DNA of 27,960 nucleotides. Source: Ophiothrix spiculata (lineage: Eukaryota > Echinodermata > Ophiuroidea > Amphilepidida > Ophiotrichidae). How positions within the stretch are numbered: position 1 is the stretch's first letter; every line of letters starts with the position of its first letter. Location: NCBI GenBank assembly GCA_000969725.1, contig JXSR01S035891.1. The stretch is one strand, 5' to 3'. Made by a program: the position numbers and the translations under genes. This document shows positions 9,155-18,040 of this stretch, piece by piece. The notes beneath the pieces were generated by a model. It was not told the origin of the DNA, did not search any database, and saw nothing but the letters and a program-made list of their open reading frames with translations.

Positions 9155-9686
9155 AGGGACTAGCCTAGATCCCACGTAGAATTAAAAACTTATGGAAATG
9201 CTTTAAATAAAGCTTAAAAGTGTAGTTAAATCCAAAAAAGTACAAAAATGTACACAGAAATGGCTCAAATTGACAGCGAATTGATTTGCAATATATCTAT
9301 TTGTGATGGTGGTGTGACTATCCAGTGTTTTCTAAATCCTAAATTTGAACCTCGGTCTGGATTTACCAGATAAAAGATCAAATGAAGCTCTTGGAGATAA
9401 GTTAATTCATATCAAAAGAGAAACAATTTTATCAAAAATAATTTTGTTTGCCCATCACAGGTGTAGAAACAAGATTTTTTTAAGATTTGAAACTAGAAGC
9501 ACTTTTTCAACCATTTTTTGTCGCCGGCGACAAAATATATACAGCTGGTAAATAATTTCATTTTCTCCTCACAAATTCAGCGGAAACTAGTACTGATAGG
9601 ATATGTTGGTATAATCATGTGCTATCGATACATGTGAAAAAAATATATAGTCAGAAAATCAGCGGACAGGATCTAGGTCAGTCCCT
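9155..9686 (+). mobile_element. TTAA-type transposon, 532 bp, copy 1
   Basis: Begins AGGGACTAGCCTAGATCC after TTAA (9151-9154) and ends GGATCTAGGTCAGTCCCT before TTCA (a worn TTAA). It is a direct-orientation copy of 14367-14891, with long stretches of near identity such as GAATTAAAAACTTATGGAAA. Ends fit the T2/Kolobok terminal pattern TTAAAGGRR. A 20-bp palindrome (9516-9535) lies in the right half. No transposase is encoded; the 68-codon ORF inside is not frame-conserved with the other copy. Confidence 0.8.
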
Positions 9687-10146
9687 TTCAATTGAATTTT
9701 AAGTTTTCTGTGAAAAGTTTAGCTTTGTTGCACCAGATTTTAAGAGTTTTTCTTAAATACTGCCAAAATTGGCACAATTTATTGAACATTTTAACCCACA
9801 CTTAAATTATGTAATGTCCAAATTTTGCATAGTTACATATTACAAGATATTGAAACTTTATGATATGATTTGGAGTGTTGGGGTTATAGTTGGGGTCGGG
9901 TTGAATTTGGAAAAGGTCCCTTTTATCAACAACATAATATCTGATTATTTCAAAAACAAATACATCATGTAGGTCTGTATATTCAAAAGGTTGAACCTTC
10001 AACATTGCTAATAATGAAAATACCGATTTATGAACATATCAGTTTTCAGAATTGCTTATAAAGAGTCAATAATCATTTTTTCCCGTTTCAAATTTTTTTA
10101 AAGAATAAAGAATTATTTCCCCACAAAGATTTTTACCAAAAGCATT
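9687..10146. other. No feature seen
   Basis: AT-rich DNA; the overlapping 67-codon ORFs on both strands at about 9769-10005 have no protein-like features. Confidence 0.5.
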
Positions 10147-10194
10147 CACAGTTTGAGAGATACTTCGATAACCACCTGTGTTGCTCAAACTGTG
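10147..10194. repeat. Hairpin with a perfect 11-bp stem
   Basis: CACAGTTTGAG (10147-10157) pairs exactly with CTCAAACTGTG (10184-10194) across a 26-base loop. It borders the CpG-richer patch that follows. Confidence 0.6.
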
Positions 10195-10319
10195 CATCGC
10201 TCCAGGTATAAGCTACAAAATGATAAGACGTGACTGCGAGATATGATATAAAATTCCAACTTTGATATCGTCAACCTCGCTAGCTCACCTTCATACCAAC
10301 AAACTAGGAGGTACCCACG

Positions 10320-10451
10320 ATGGACCGCCAAGCGACTTGGGACCGACCAAATCCAATTTATAAGGGGAAGTGTAGAGAAACACGAGCAGAGGCGAGGGAG
10401 CTTTACAAAAACTGTCGGGGAGGTTTTAACAAAACAAAGCGTCGAGTCTGA
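10320..10451 (+). CDS. Candidate small ORF, 43 residues, unrecognised
   Basis: The ATG at 10320 has a favourable animal context (CCCACGATGG: A at -3, G at +4), and a stop (TAG at 10305-10307) lies 12 bases upstream in the same frame, so this is the earliest possible start. The predicted product is very basic and hydrophilic, with no signal peptide or membrane segment; it begins MDRQATWDRPNPIYKGK and ends in TKRRV. The surrounding 10190-10485 holds many more CpG dinucleotides than its neighbours, which could mark a promoter or first exon. It overlaps a 98-codon ORF on the other strand; I recognise neither. Chance is quite possible. Confidence 0.2.
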   Translation: MDRQATWDRPNPIYKGKCRETRAEARELYKNCRGGFNKTKRRV

Positions 10452-11758
10452 AGCATGCTGTTTAGATAACCCCAATTGCATCGCAATGAAATTAGCAAGG
10501 AGTGGAGAGGATATTAGGAATCTGATGGCAGGAGATTTTATGTCCTAAACTGGGAGTTTTACAACAACATCCTTGTGCACTTGGGATACAGAAAACAATT
10601 TCGTACAAATTAACTCCCCTCTACTTAATAGTGGCTCGGTCCTATAGCAAGGCGTCATGCCGAATCAACTCCTGCTAAGCTGGTGATGTGAGGATGCTTG
10701 GATGAAAAAGACACTTCTTTTCATCCCACTGTTCTTTACCATATATTTCAATGCTAAAAATCTGCAGGGGTCTTGATATTGTAAGTAGGGTTCTAATCAG
10801 AGACCATTTTCCAGGGGCCTAGGTACTCAATTAAGAAAGACCACCTAGGACTCAAGTTAATCAAAGCCCTTGGTATGGTGTCTGATACCTGATGACTTTT
10901 TTGAAAGACTTTTTTCTGTAAATTTTCTTTTCTTTGAACACAGTTTGACTTTATTTGAGAGGCTATAGGGAAATCACAGAGAGCAGCAGGCCTTACGGGC
11001 AGGGGGTCTAATACAATTGTATGCCTTGTTCCGGACACTCAGCGAGGCATTGTGAGCGCACAGTGGGAAATCACAGGGACGACTTGATATCTGAAATCAT
11101 TCGCTAATGAAAATATTTGTCTATTATGCAGCTATACTTTTGACACTTTGGAAAGTTTAGATTATTGTAATTCTTTAACTTTGAAAGTTAACTAAAGTGT
11201 CTTATTGTGAATTTAAAATCTCTTATGGAAAAGTTTCCATTAAAATGATTACAGAAAAAGTTGATAATTTGACTTTTATTTGATAAGATGCGTCTTTGGA
11301 ATTGTATTTGACAAATTCCACTGACATTTACCTACTCATGGGACATGACGTTCAAGATCATTTGTGTATTTGTTGTTGTTTGTTGTTTTTCCTTCAAGTT
11401 GTTTTACATAGGGAGTTGGTGTAGTAAATGGAATTGCTATTGACTTTGCATTGAGGAAGTTCCAAGTTACCATGTTACACCCTTAACTTTATTTATATTG
11501 AATGCATCATGGTATTCTTTTTCCATGTAAATATGTAAACATTAGTTAATAAACATCTAAGGGAATCATTTAAAATGGATCATAGTCAATAAGGTTAAAA
11601 ATGATGAAGTTCTTGATGAGTTGAAGCAAACATGATCGATTACTCTCATGTTCTTCAGCCCACGAGAGTCAAATTGGTATCTGTATTCGTCAGTGCTGCA
11701 AACTTATGGGGTAGGAGATGTTGTGATCCCCTCAGTGCAAATGTAACAAAAAAAGTGG
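10452..11758. other. No gene recognised
   Basis: Moderately AT-rich DNA. About 10480-10720 and 10970-11080 are richer in GC but contain no convincing coding frame, splice-site pairing or RNA gene. No inverted terminal repeats found. Confidence 0.45.
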
Positions 11759-11767
11759 AGTCAAGCC

Positions 11768-12149
11768 GGGGGGGGCTACTTAGTACAAAAGGGGTTGTGG
11801 GGATGTATCGCAAATTCTGGTAGCAAAATCAGGCTCCCTGGTATTTCAATCGGTCCTTTTTCTTCGCAAAATGTGGTATTTTGATGGGTTTATTTTCAAA
11901 ATTTTCTTAAATTTGCACAAAATGGCGCAAATTTTGAAATTTTTTTAAAAAACTTGAAGATAATTTTGCCTAAATAGTGCAAATTTGAAAAAATGTGGTT
12001 TTTGATTAAATTTGACCCCTAATTTGGGAGATTTTATGTATGGATGGGTCCTTTTTCTTGGAAAACTGGTATTTGGATAGGTGGCTTTTCAATTTTCCCA
12101 GAGGCACGTCCCTATCCAACCAAATTTGAGTACCCCCCCCCCCCTCGCT
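11768..12149 (+). mobile_element. Best-preserved GTACTTAGTACAAAAGG element
   Basis: Runs from the G-run before CTACTTAGTACAAAAGGGG to the C-run after AAATTTGAGTAC. The two ends are weak inverted repeats (GGGGGCTACTTAGTAC versus GAGTACCCCC). The 9-mer AGTCAAGCC flanks it on both sides (11759-11767 and 12150-12158), consistent with an 8-9-bp target duplication. The interior is AT-rich with repeated GCAAATTT words and no ORF. Related copies lie at 5163, 6751 and, inverted, 17420. Confidence 0.75.
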
Positions 12150-12177
12150 AGTCAAGCCCATTTGCTCTGGTCTGTGT

Positions 12178-12323
12178 AATGGTGCATTCAGAGTCCAGCA
12201 ATTTAATCACTGCAACATCGCTCGATACGCAGTCTTAACACGCGTAAGTGTGCTTGAAAATGTCAAGACTGCGTATCGAGCGATGTTTGAGTGACGAAAT
12301 CGCTGGACACTGAATGTACCATG
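12178..12323. mobile_element. Foldback element with 57-bp arms
   Basis: Arms 12180-12236 and 12265-12321 are inverted with about seven mismatches, all in the outer 35 bases; the inner 22 bases (ACATCGCTCGATACGCAGTC plus TT) are perfect. Only 28 bases lie between, so almost the whole element folds into one hairpin. AT at 12178-12179 and 12322-12323 extends the pairing. No target duplication is clear and no ORF is present. Confidence 0.8.
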
Positions 12324-13131
12324 TACCATGCACCACCCCAAGTGCTTTCAAAATCCAGAGTGCATGATCTTTTAGGGATAATGGTCAGACAAAAATTATA
12401 CCACATCATGTAGCTCCAAAAGGAGATTCCCAGCACTTTCCTATCATCATTCATTCAGAATCGGCACCCAAAGGCACAATCAGTCTGGGTATACACTGGA
12501 CAGATTATGATCCATATAATAAGTGATTTCATCAAATGAAATAGGGAAAATATCCCCGATGGCGCTGTCTGTATATGGCTGGCTGCATCCTATCATATGC
12601 TTCTGTCTTGAAAATTCACGCCACTGAAATATCCCAATTCAACTGTATCCCAGAATATCCCTTTGATGATCAATAAATGCCAGACTTAGAAGAGCAACAA
12701 ATTAAGTCTGCCTTTTAAGGGGTTTTCTCAGAGATACAAAATCTCCATTGATTATATATCATTTTTTTCTTCTTTTTTTTCTAGACATTAGGCTTTAATG
12801 TTGTTATCCTCCCCACATTGAGTTGGCTTACTTTGTTTTTCTCTAATTATTTAATTGTACTCTAAATAACCTTCTGTATCAAATTTGATCCTTGATGTGT
12901 TTTGTACCTTGTCCGTTGGATCTACTTTATATTTTGTATTTTCTCCATTGATTATTTTTTCGTAAACATTTAGTATTTGGTAGATTTATTTGTGTTGATA
13001 ACGAATCTAAATTAAAATAAATAGGTCACCATGCTCTTTTTTGAGATACAGACATTTCAAAAAAAGCATTCAAAGTTTTCAAGAAAAATGACCCAAAACA
13101 ATAAAATTTGATTTCTTTCATGGCACATCTG
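12324..13131. other. No feature seen
   Basis: AT-rich sequence with T-rich tracts (about 12760-12785). No coding frame or terminal repeat pair found. Confidence 0.5.
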
Positions 13132-13311
13132 CGTCTGCATAACCTTTTGAAATGAGGGGGGGGGGGGAGACAGAGGTAGACATGTTTCAAGGGGTGTGAG
13201 AACAAAGCAAAAATAGGAGTTCTCCATCATAGTAGAAAGTCAAATTTCATTCGGGCAAAAGGGGGGCAAGGGTTTAGTCAGGGGGTCCTCCCCCTGCTGG
13301 TTATGCCACTG
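13132..13311. mobile_element. Possible worn MITE with a CAGTGGCATAACC end
   Basis: The right end GGTTATGCCACTG (13299-13311), read in reverse, gives CAGTGGCATAACC, a common style of MITE terminus, preceded inward by C-rich and G-rich runs. A faint partner, TCTGCATAACC, lies at the left before a long G run. No target duplication was found. Confidence 0.3.
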
Positions 13312-13513
13312 GAAGTAGGGTAACACCAAAGGCTCTTAATTGTATGAAACAAGCAATAAATTCAGGGTTTTCACATAGAAATATTGTACAATTGTGTTTT
13401 ATGAGAATTTGACATGTCACGTATCAATAATGACCCTACCCCACCCAATCCCACCCACTAACCCACCAATTCCCAAACAAAAAATACCAGTTCTGATAAC
13501 TCCACCATGTAGT

Positions 13514-13705
13514 CAGTGGTCGCACCAGGTGGGTGCCCCCCCCCAAAAAAAAAATTAAAAAAATAGCGTATTTCACTATTAAATATCATTATTTTAGCCC
13601 ACCCAAATAAACAAATTTGTCTGAATTTTTTTCAAAAATTTTGCCCCCCGGAAATTTATCTTAACCCCCCCCCCATCCCAAAATGAGATGCTGGTGCCGC
13701 CGCTG
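13514..13705. mobile_element. hAT-like MITE, 192 bp
   Basis: Ends CAGTGGTCGCACCAG (13514-13528) and CTGGTGCCGCCGCTG (13691-13705) are inverted with two mismatches, each next to C-rich or A-rich runs. The flanks CATGTAGT (13506-13513) and CATGTATT (13706-13713) are a 7-of-8 match, as expected for an aged 8-bp hAT target duplication. No ORF. Confidence 0.8.
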
Positions 13706-14362
13706 CATGTATTACTCAAAATCTTATTACATATTTAATAGTATTAACTAAATGATATCAAACAAATATATCCAAAGAAAAATAGAAGCAAAGATCATGC
13801 GCCAATCAATATTTACAAACGATCATCCCACATAACCTTTTTCAATATTAAAAAACAAATTTTATGTTGAATTAAAACCACTTCATGTCACAAGGCTGTG
13901 CACCCGAAACACAAACATTGTTATTCCTGAGCGAGCTGCATTGAAAATAGACATAGAAACCAAACTGATTTAGCTTTGTGTTTTTCTTAACTTGAAATCC
14001 AACCTTCTCGCTCGCTCCTAAGAGTATTACGCTATAGTGTGACGGTCTCTAGTGGCTACCCACAATGCAATGGGAGTCTTCCCAGGGGATGCAAGGTCAG
14101 CAAGATTTGTAGTGTTAATTTGCACGTGGTACAAGGCACAGCCTAATAGAAGCTTATTTTTCCTCCATGATTTCTTTTGGGACGGGACACAAACAAGAAC
14201 TGTTTTCCTGTTATTCTTTAATACGAGACAATTTGAAAGCAATTTTTATTCTCTCCATCTTGTATATACGATGCTTACTATGTTACTATGTTCAAAAAGA
14301 AGAGTGTTGCCATGTTATGTTTTATGTAGGTTGCCTTTTTGTGTAGCTGTGATGTTTTAGTT
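13706..14362. other. No gene recognised; holds a Staf-like site
   Basis: The first 300 bases are AT-rich and empty. From about 13990 GC rises and ORFs overlap on both strands (14027-14360), none with an ATG-initiated, family-like product. TACCCACAATGCAATGGG at 14057-14074 is described separately. Confidence 0.4.
14057..14074 (+). promoter_or_regulatory. Possible Staf/ZNF143-type binding site
   Basis: TACCCACAATGCAATGGG agrees at 16 of 18 positions with the vertebrate Staf (ZNF143) consensus YWCCCRNMATSCMYYRCR as I recall it. It sits in a locally GC-richer patch. A better match lies at 20336 and a weaker one at 23341. Function in this organism is untested. Confidence 0.3.
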
Positions 14363-14366
14363 TTAA

Positions 14367-14891
14367 AGGGACTAGCCTAGATTCCACTTAGAATTAAAAA
14401 CTTATGGAAATGCTCTAAATAAACCTTAGAAGTAATATCCAAAAAACTACAAAAATTTACACAGAAATGGCTCAAATTGAGAGATAACTAATTTGCAATA
14501 TATCATTCTTTGATGGTGCATGGTGTGACTATCTTGTGTTTTCTGAATCCTAAATTTGTACCTCAGATCTGGATTTACCAGATAAAAGCTCTTAGAGATA
14601 AGTTAATACATATTAAAAGGGAAACAATTTCATCAAAAATAATTTGTTTACCCATCACATGTGTAGAAACAAACTCTTTTTTTAATTTTGAAACTAGAAA
14701 CACTGTTTTCACATCTTTTTTTTTTCGCTGGCGAAAAAAATTAAAGCAGGTAAGGAATTGCAATTTTCTCCAATATTTCTCAAAATCATGGAAAACTACT
14801 TGTAGGTTATGTTACTATAAACATGTTCTACCGATTCATGTAAAAAATATGTAGGTAAAAAAATTAGTGGGAAGAATCTAGGCCAGTCCCT
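14367..14891 (+). mobile_element. TTAA-type transposon, 525 bp, copy 2
   Basis: Begins AGGGACTAGCCTAGATTCC and ends ATCTAGGCCAGTCCCT, with an intact TTAA on both sides (14363-14366 and 14892-14895). It is about 5 kb from, and in the same orientation as, copy 1 at 9155-9686. Length differences between the copies include an 11-base and a 1-base indel, so the ORF crossing it is not conserved. Termini match the T2/Kolobok pattern. Confidence 0.85.
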
Positions 14892-15390
14892 TTAATAATG
14901 ACAATCAACGATTTGATGCGAGGTTTGTGATTCAATTAATTAACCCCAAACATGATATTTAGGTGTTTTGTTTCAGGTTAAACCCAATGGAATTGATGAT
15001 GGTGACTTAATTGAAATCTAGAGTGATAAATTTAGCTAGCTGTTTTATCCACTATCCAGGCTATACTGTTTTGTTTAAGGTGCCCCTTTGAAAATTAATG
15101 TCATGTATCATATGGGAACTACCATATAGTTCCTACCTATTGAAGGATACAAAGTTTAGTCTTTTTTTAGCCAGTGGTGCTTGTTGGACTCTCACAAGCC
15201 TCAGGTATACAGGGAAATAACAAGAGATTTTAGTTAAGGGGTTCAATTCTAATTCACCATGTTCAAAATCTTTTGAAATTTGAAATTTGATTTGAAACGA
15301 ACTAGTGTAGTAGGCCATATACCAGCCCCAAACAAGAATCTTGGCTGCCAGTGACACCTGAAATGAAATGGTTCTTCAGGTGACAACGTT

Positions 15391-15457
15391 AGTGACTCTT
15401 GAAATGGTTCTTTCTTCAGGTGCCAACATCACCTTGAGAACCATTTCAAGAGCCACT
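15391..15457. repeat. Hairpin with 21-bp arms overlapping a direct repeat
   Basis: AGTGACTCTTGAAATGGTTC plus T (15391-15411) pairs with 15437-15457 with one mismatch across a 25-base loop. The left arm's GAAATGGTTCTT and the following CAGGTGCCAAC also occur as a direct copy at about 15365-15387. The block ends 60 bases before the Tc1/mariner-like element. Confidence 0.65.
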
Positions 15458-15517
15458 GACCCAAGACCGGACATCATAGAGTGTGCAATGCAAATTTATG
15501 ACAAATGATGCTTTGCA

Positions 15518-16042
15518 CACTCCCAGTCAAAAGTGCTTGCGCACGCTTAAATACGGGCAAAAAAATTATCATATCAAACGACCAAGACTCTGAAAAAATT
15601 CATGTTTTTTAAAGGTGCCTAATGTATCCATTATAAGTCATCCACGTTTTCTTTGATATTCAATCTTTTATAACCATAAAAATGGCTGCTGATTTCGTAG
15701 ACCATATTCAAATACACCACACACACCTTTTGATATGTACCAATGTAGTTTATTATTCAATTGCTTGGTATGGCCGTGCAACCGTAAAGAACCTTTTTAG
15801 GTTATTAAGTTTTCCAACAAATGTGCAGTTATGTATTCAAACTTCATTTTTGAATTTGCAGAAGAAAGTATACAGTTTGTTTAGCACGCCATATTTTCAA
15901 ATGTGGTGAATGCAACTCCTGTTTAGTTTTTTAGATCTATTAATGTTAAATATAAATTTTAAAAAAATGACACAAGTGATGAACGGTTCTCGAGATATGG
16001 CTGGTTAAAGGTTTTGTGCGCAAACACTTTTGACCGGGAGTG
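15518..16042. mobile_element. Tc1/mariner-like non-autonomous element, 525 bp
   Basis: 27-bp inverted ends (15518-15544 and 16016-16042) share CACTCCCRGTCAAAAGTGYT followed by TGCGCAC with two differences. CACTCCCGGTCAAAAGT-type termini are familiar from Tc1-like elements in animals. TA follows the right end (16043-16044); on the left TA has become CA (15516-15517). The inside, including a 75-codon ORF, shows no DDE transposase motif, so it is a deletion derivative. A further hairpin, 15479-15522, overlaps the left terminus (GAGTGTGCAA/TTGCACACTC). Confidence 0.75.
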
Positions 16043-16044
16043 TA

Positions 16045-16517
16045 TCTTTCTGGAAAACCCTATATGTGACGTGCCACATCGAAAGTCGTTGCATAAAGAT
16101 ATGTGTAGAGATACAAGCAAATTAGTATCAAGAAAATTGTGTCTTTTTCATCATAATTTCCTCAATAAATGGTTGATTTTGAAAAAAAAATATGTCTAAT
16201 GTTACTCTTCATCATAAACAAAAATATGTATTTTTGTCTCTAAGACCACAATGATATACCTTTTGATGTGGTGCGTCACATAATATTCTCTATACTATTT
16301 TTTTCATTAATTATTTTAATGACCTTGATATTTCTTAAGTTCATAATTAGGTGAAATAGTCAATAATTTATATCTAAAATGAGATCTCAAGAGAACATGT
16401 TCATGTTAAAAAATAAACTTCAGTATAATAGGCCTAATTAATTTGTTTTTAGATTATGACATTTAACAGCTAAACATGATTTACAAAAACCAAAAACAAT
16501 CATCTTGTGCAGCACAA
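16045..16517. other. No feature seen
   Basis: AT-rich DNA without an ORF, RNA gene or terminal repeats. Confidence 0.5.
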
Positions 16518-16903
16518 TTAGGCCCCCAAAAATATTGTTTGTTCGCCCTACCGACCGTCAAAATTTGGCCAGACTGTACGTGTGCTTTATAAAGTTTTTT
16601 TTTTTTTAATTTTTCAACTCTTTATTTGAGAATTTTTAATGCAAAAAGAAATAAAAATTCACCAAGAAAGACTTCAAATTGTAAAAATATGATATGAATT
16701 GACATGAACTGTATTTTCCAATGTAGGAGACCTCATAAGAATCAGCAGTATATTGTTCTCGTAAGTTAAGTTTATTTCTTGTTCAATTTTTCAATTCTTT
16801 AAGGTGAGTTTCATGTACATTTATTACAAAAAAAAGCCGACCCACCGACCCAACCTTTTTAGAGGCCGTTATGGACAAACAAACAATTTTTTTTTGGCCT
16901 TAT
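16518..16903. mobile_element. Element with AAGGCC...TTGTTTG terminal repeats, about 385 bp
   Basis: The left end TTAGGCCCCCAAAAATATTG then TTTGTTCGC mirrors the right end, which in reverse reads ATAAGGCCAAAAAAAAATTG then TTTGTTTGTCC. Subterminal CCGACC words also face each other (16551 and about 16842-16850). The interior is AT-rich and non-coding. A shorter relative may be 8039-8155. No clear target duplication. Confidence 0.6.
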
Positions 16904-16930
16904 CTTGATCAACTCATCTTGTTGATCAAG
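16904..16930. repeat. Hairpin with a perfect 10-bp stem
   Basis: CTTGATCAAC (16904-16913) and GTTGATCAAG (16921-16930) pair perfectly over a 7-base loop, directly beside the right end of the element at 16518-16903. No T run follows, so it does not look like a terminator. Confidence 0.65.
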
Positions 16931-16989
16931 TACAAATTTCCCCATTTTTGACCCAAGAAGATACCTCAAACCATTTGGTTCCCTCCTAA

Positions 16990-17249
16990 AGGCTCTGTCA
17001 CACATCACCGTATAGAGCAAAACGTACGCCTAACGTACTTTATCCCACCATTGTTCTGTTTTATGCATTGTTGTTCGTCATGTGTTCGTTACAAGTACGT
17101 TCAATACGTTATCCAAACGGTGTGTCCGTTATGTATACGTTTAATTCGTTATTTGTACGGTGGTGGTCCGTTTAGCACACGTTCAATATGTGAAACTTTT
17201 GTATGGTATTCGTACGTTTTGCTCTATACGGTGATGTCTGACAGAGCCT
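16990..17249. mobile_element. Harbinger-like MITE with 39-bp perfect-style ends
   Basis: Ends AGGCTCTGTCACACATCACC and the following GTATAGAGCAAAACGTACG are mirrored at 17211-17249 with a single mismatch over 39 bp. TAA is present on both sides (16987-16989 and 17250-17252), the TWA duplication typical of PIF/Harbinger. The paralogous sequence at about 17675-17695 reads TCTAACATTATCAAAG with no element, which confirms the boundaries. The interior carries eight CGTT words with 9-11-base spacing in a 40-base super-period. No transposase; the 107-codon ORF through it is incidental. Confidence 0.85.
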
Positions 17250-17419
17250 TAATACTTACCAAAGAAAATAATTTTACTATAAAATACTATAAGCTCACAG
17301 AATTGTTCCCCAGTGCTGTTTTACGCAATAAGATTGATAACAATGTTACAATTAAACAAGTTAAATTTGATTAATTCAAAAATATGATCACAAGATTTAC
17401 TATGGTTTAGATTTGACCC

Positions 17420-17638
17420 CCCGGGACTAAATCTGAACTATTTTGGCACAATTGTTTTAGTGAAGTTTTGTGAAGAAATAAGAAATACTCTAGTTTGCAT
17501 AATTTGTTGTACGTTTGGACAATTTTTAAAAGAAAACCCTTCAAAATACCACATTTTGATTGAAATACCAGGGGGCCTACTTTTGCCACGCGGATTTGCG
17601 GCACGTCCCCATAACCCCTTTTGTACTAAGTTTCCCCC
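17420..17638 (-). mobile_element. GTACTTAGTACAAAAGG element, minus strand
   Basis: In reverse it reads AACTTAGTACAAAAGGGG, then CCGCAAATCC, CCCTGGTATTTCAATC and AAAATGTGGTATTTTGA, matching the left part of 11768-12149. The exact 13-mer TTAGATTTGACCC flanks it (17407-17419 and 17639-17651). It inserted into the minisatellite; the related site at 16951 reads straight through. The short ORFs here are incidental. Confidence 0.75.
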
Positions 17639-18040
17639 TTAGATTTGACCCAAGAGATATGAAAACCATTTTAGCCTCTTCTAACATTATCAAAGAAAAT
17701 AATCTTCCTGTATACAAAAATTGATGCTCACTAAATCATTTAAAGTGTTGCTTTTGCCCCCATACCAAATTATTGTTTGTTAAGTGTTATCTTTGCCTCC
17801 TACCACTAATAAACAAAGTTATTCCAATAAATTTGATAATTGCAAAAGTGTTTGATCCTAAGTCATTTCAACTGTTGTTTTTACCCCATACCATTAACAA
17901 TCAAAATAATTGCCCATTAAATTTGATAATTGGCAAATATATGATCATCACAAGTGTTATTTCTTACTCACATACCATCGTGGACAAACAATTATTGTTG
18001 TCAAATCGGATGATCATGATATTTTTCGAGCTAATTTCGC

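Larger units (their letters stand above)
16951..18040 (+). repeat. Degenerate minisatellite of about 85 bp, broken by two insertions
   Basis: Units share the order CATACCAT, AACAA-CAAAATAATT, ATTAAATTTGATAATTG, ATATGATC and CAAGTGTT. Clear units run from about 17745 to 18030; a more worn part lies at 17250-17406. TTTGACCCAAGA occurs at about 16957 and 17645, followed in both by CCATTT and then ACCAAAGAAAATAAT or ATCAAAGAAAATAAT, so the start of the block is duplicated as well. Two mobile elements (16990-17249 and 17420-17638) interrupt it. Confidence 0.65.

Noticed and set aside
9345..9551. ORF in the 530-bp element sharing DKLIHIKRET with the ORF at 14510-14854, with mostly synonymous changes in that stretch
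   Set aside because: An 11-base indel just upstream and a 1-base indel just downstream put the two copies in different frames, so the peptide is not conserved as a protein.
14027..14360. Overlapping ORFs on both strands (71 and 102 codons)
   Set aside because: The plus-strand frame has no ATG at its start, neither product looks like a known family, and open frames on both strands at once argue for chance composition.
15682..15909. ORF inside the Tc1/mariner-like element as a possible transposase
   Set aside because: Too short, and no helix-turn-helix or DDE/D pattern is visible.
17051..17374. Plus-strand ORF of 107 codons
   Set aside because: It is the interior and right terminal repeat of the Harbinger-like MITE read through into flanking sequence; no transposase motif.
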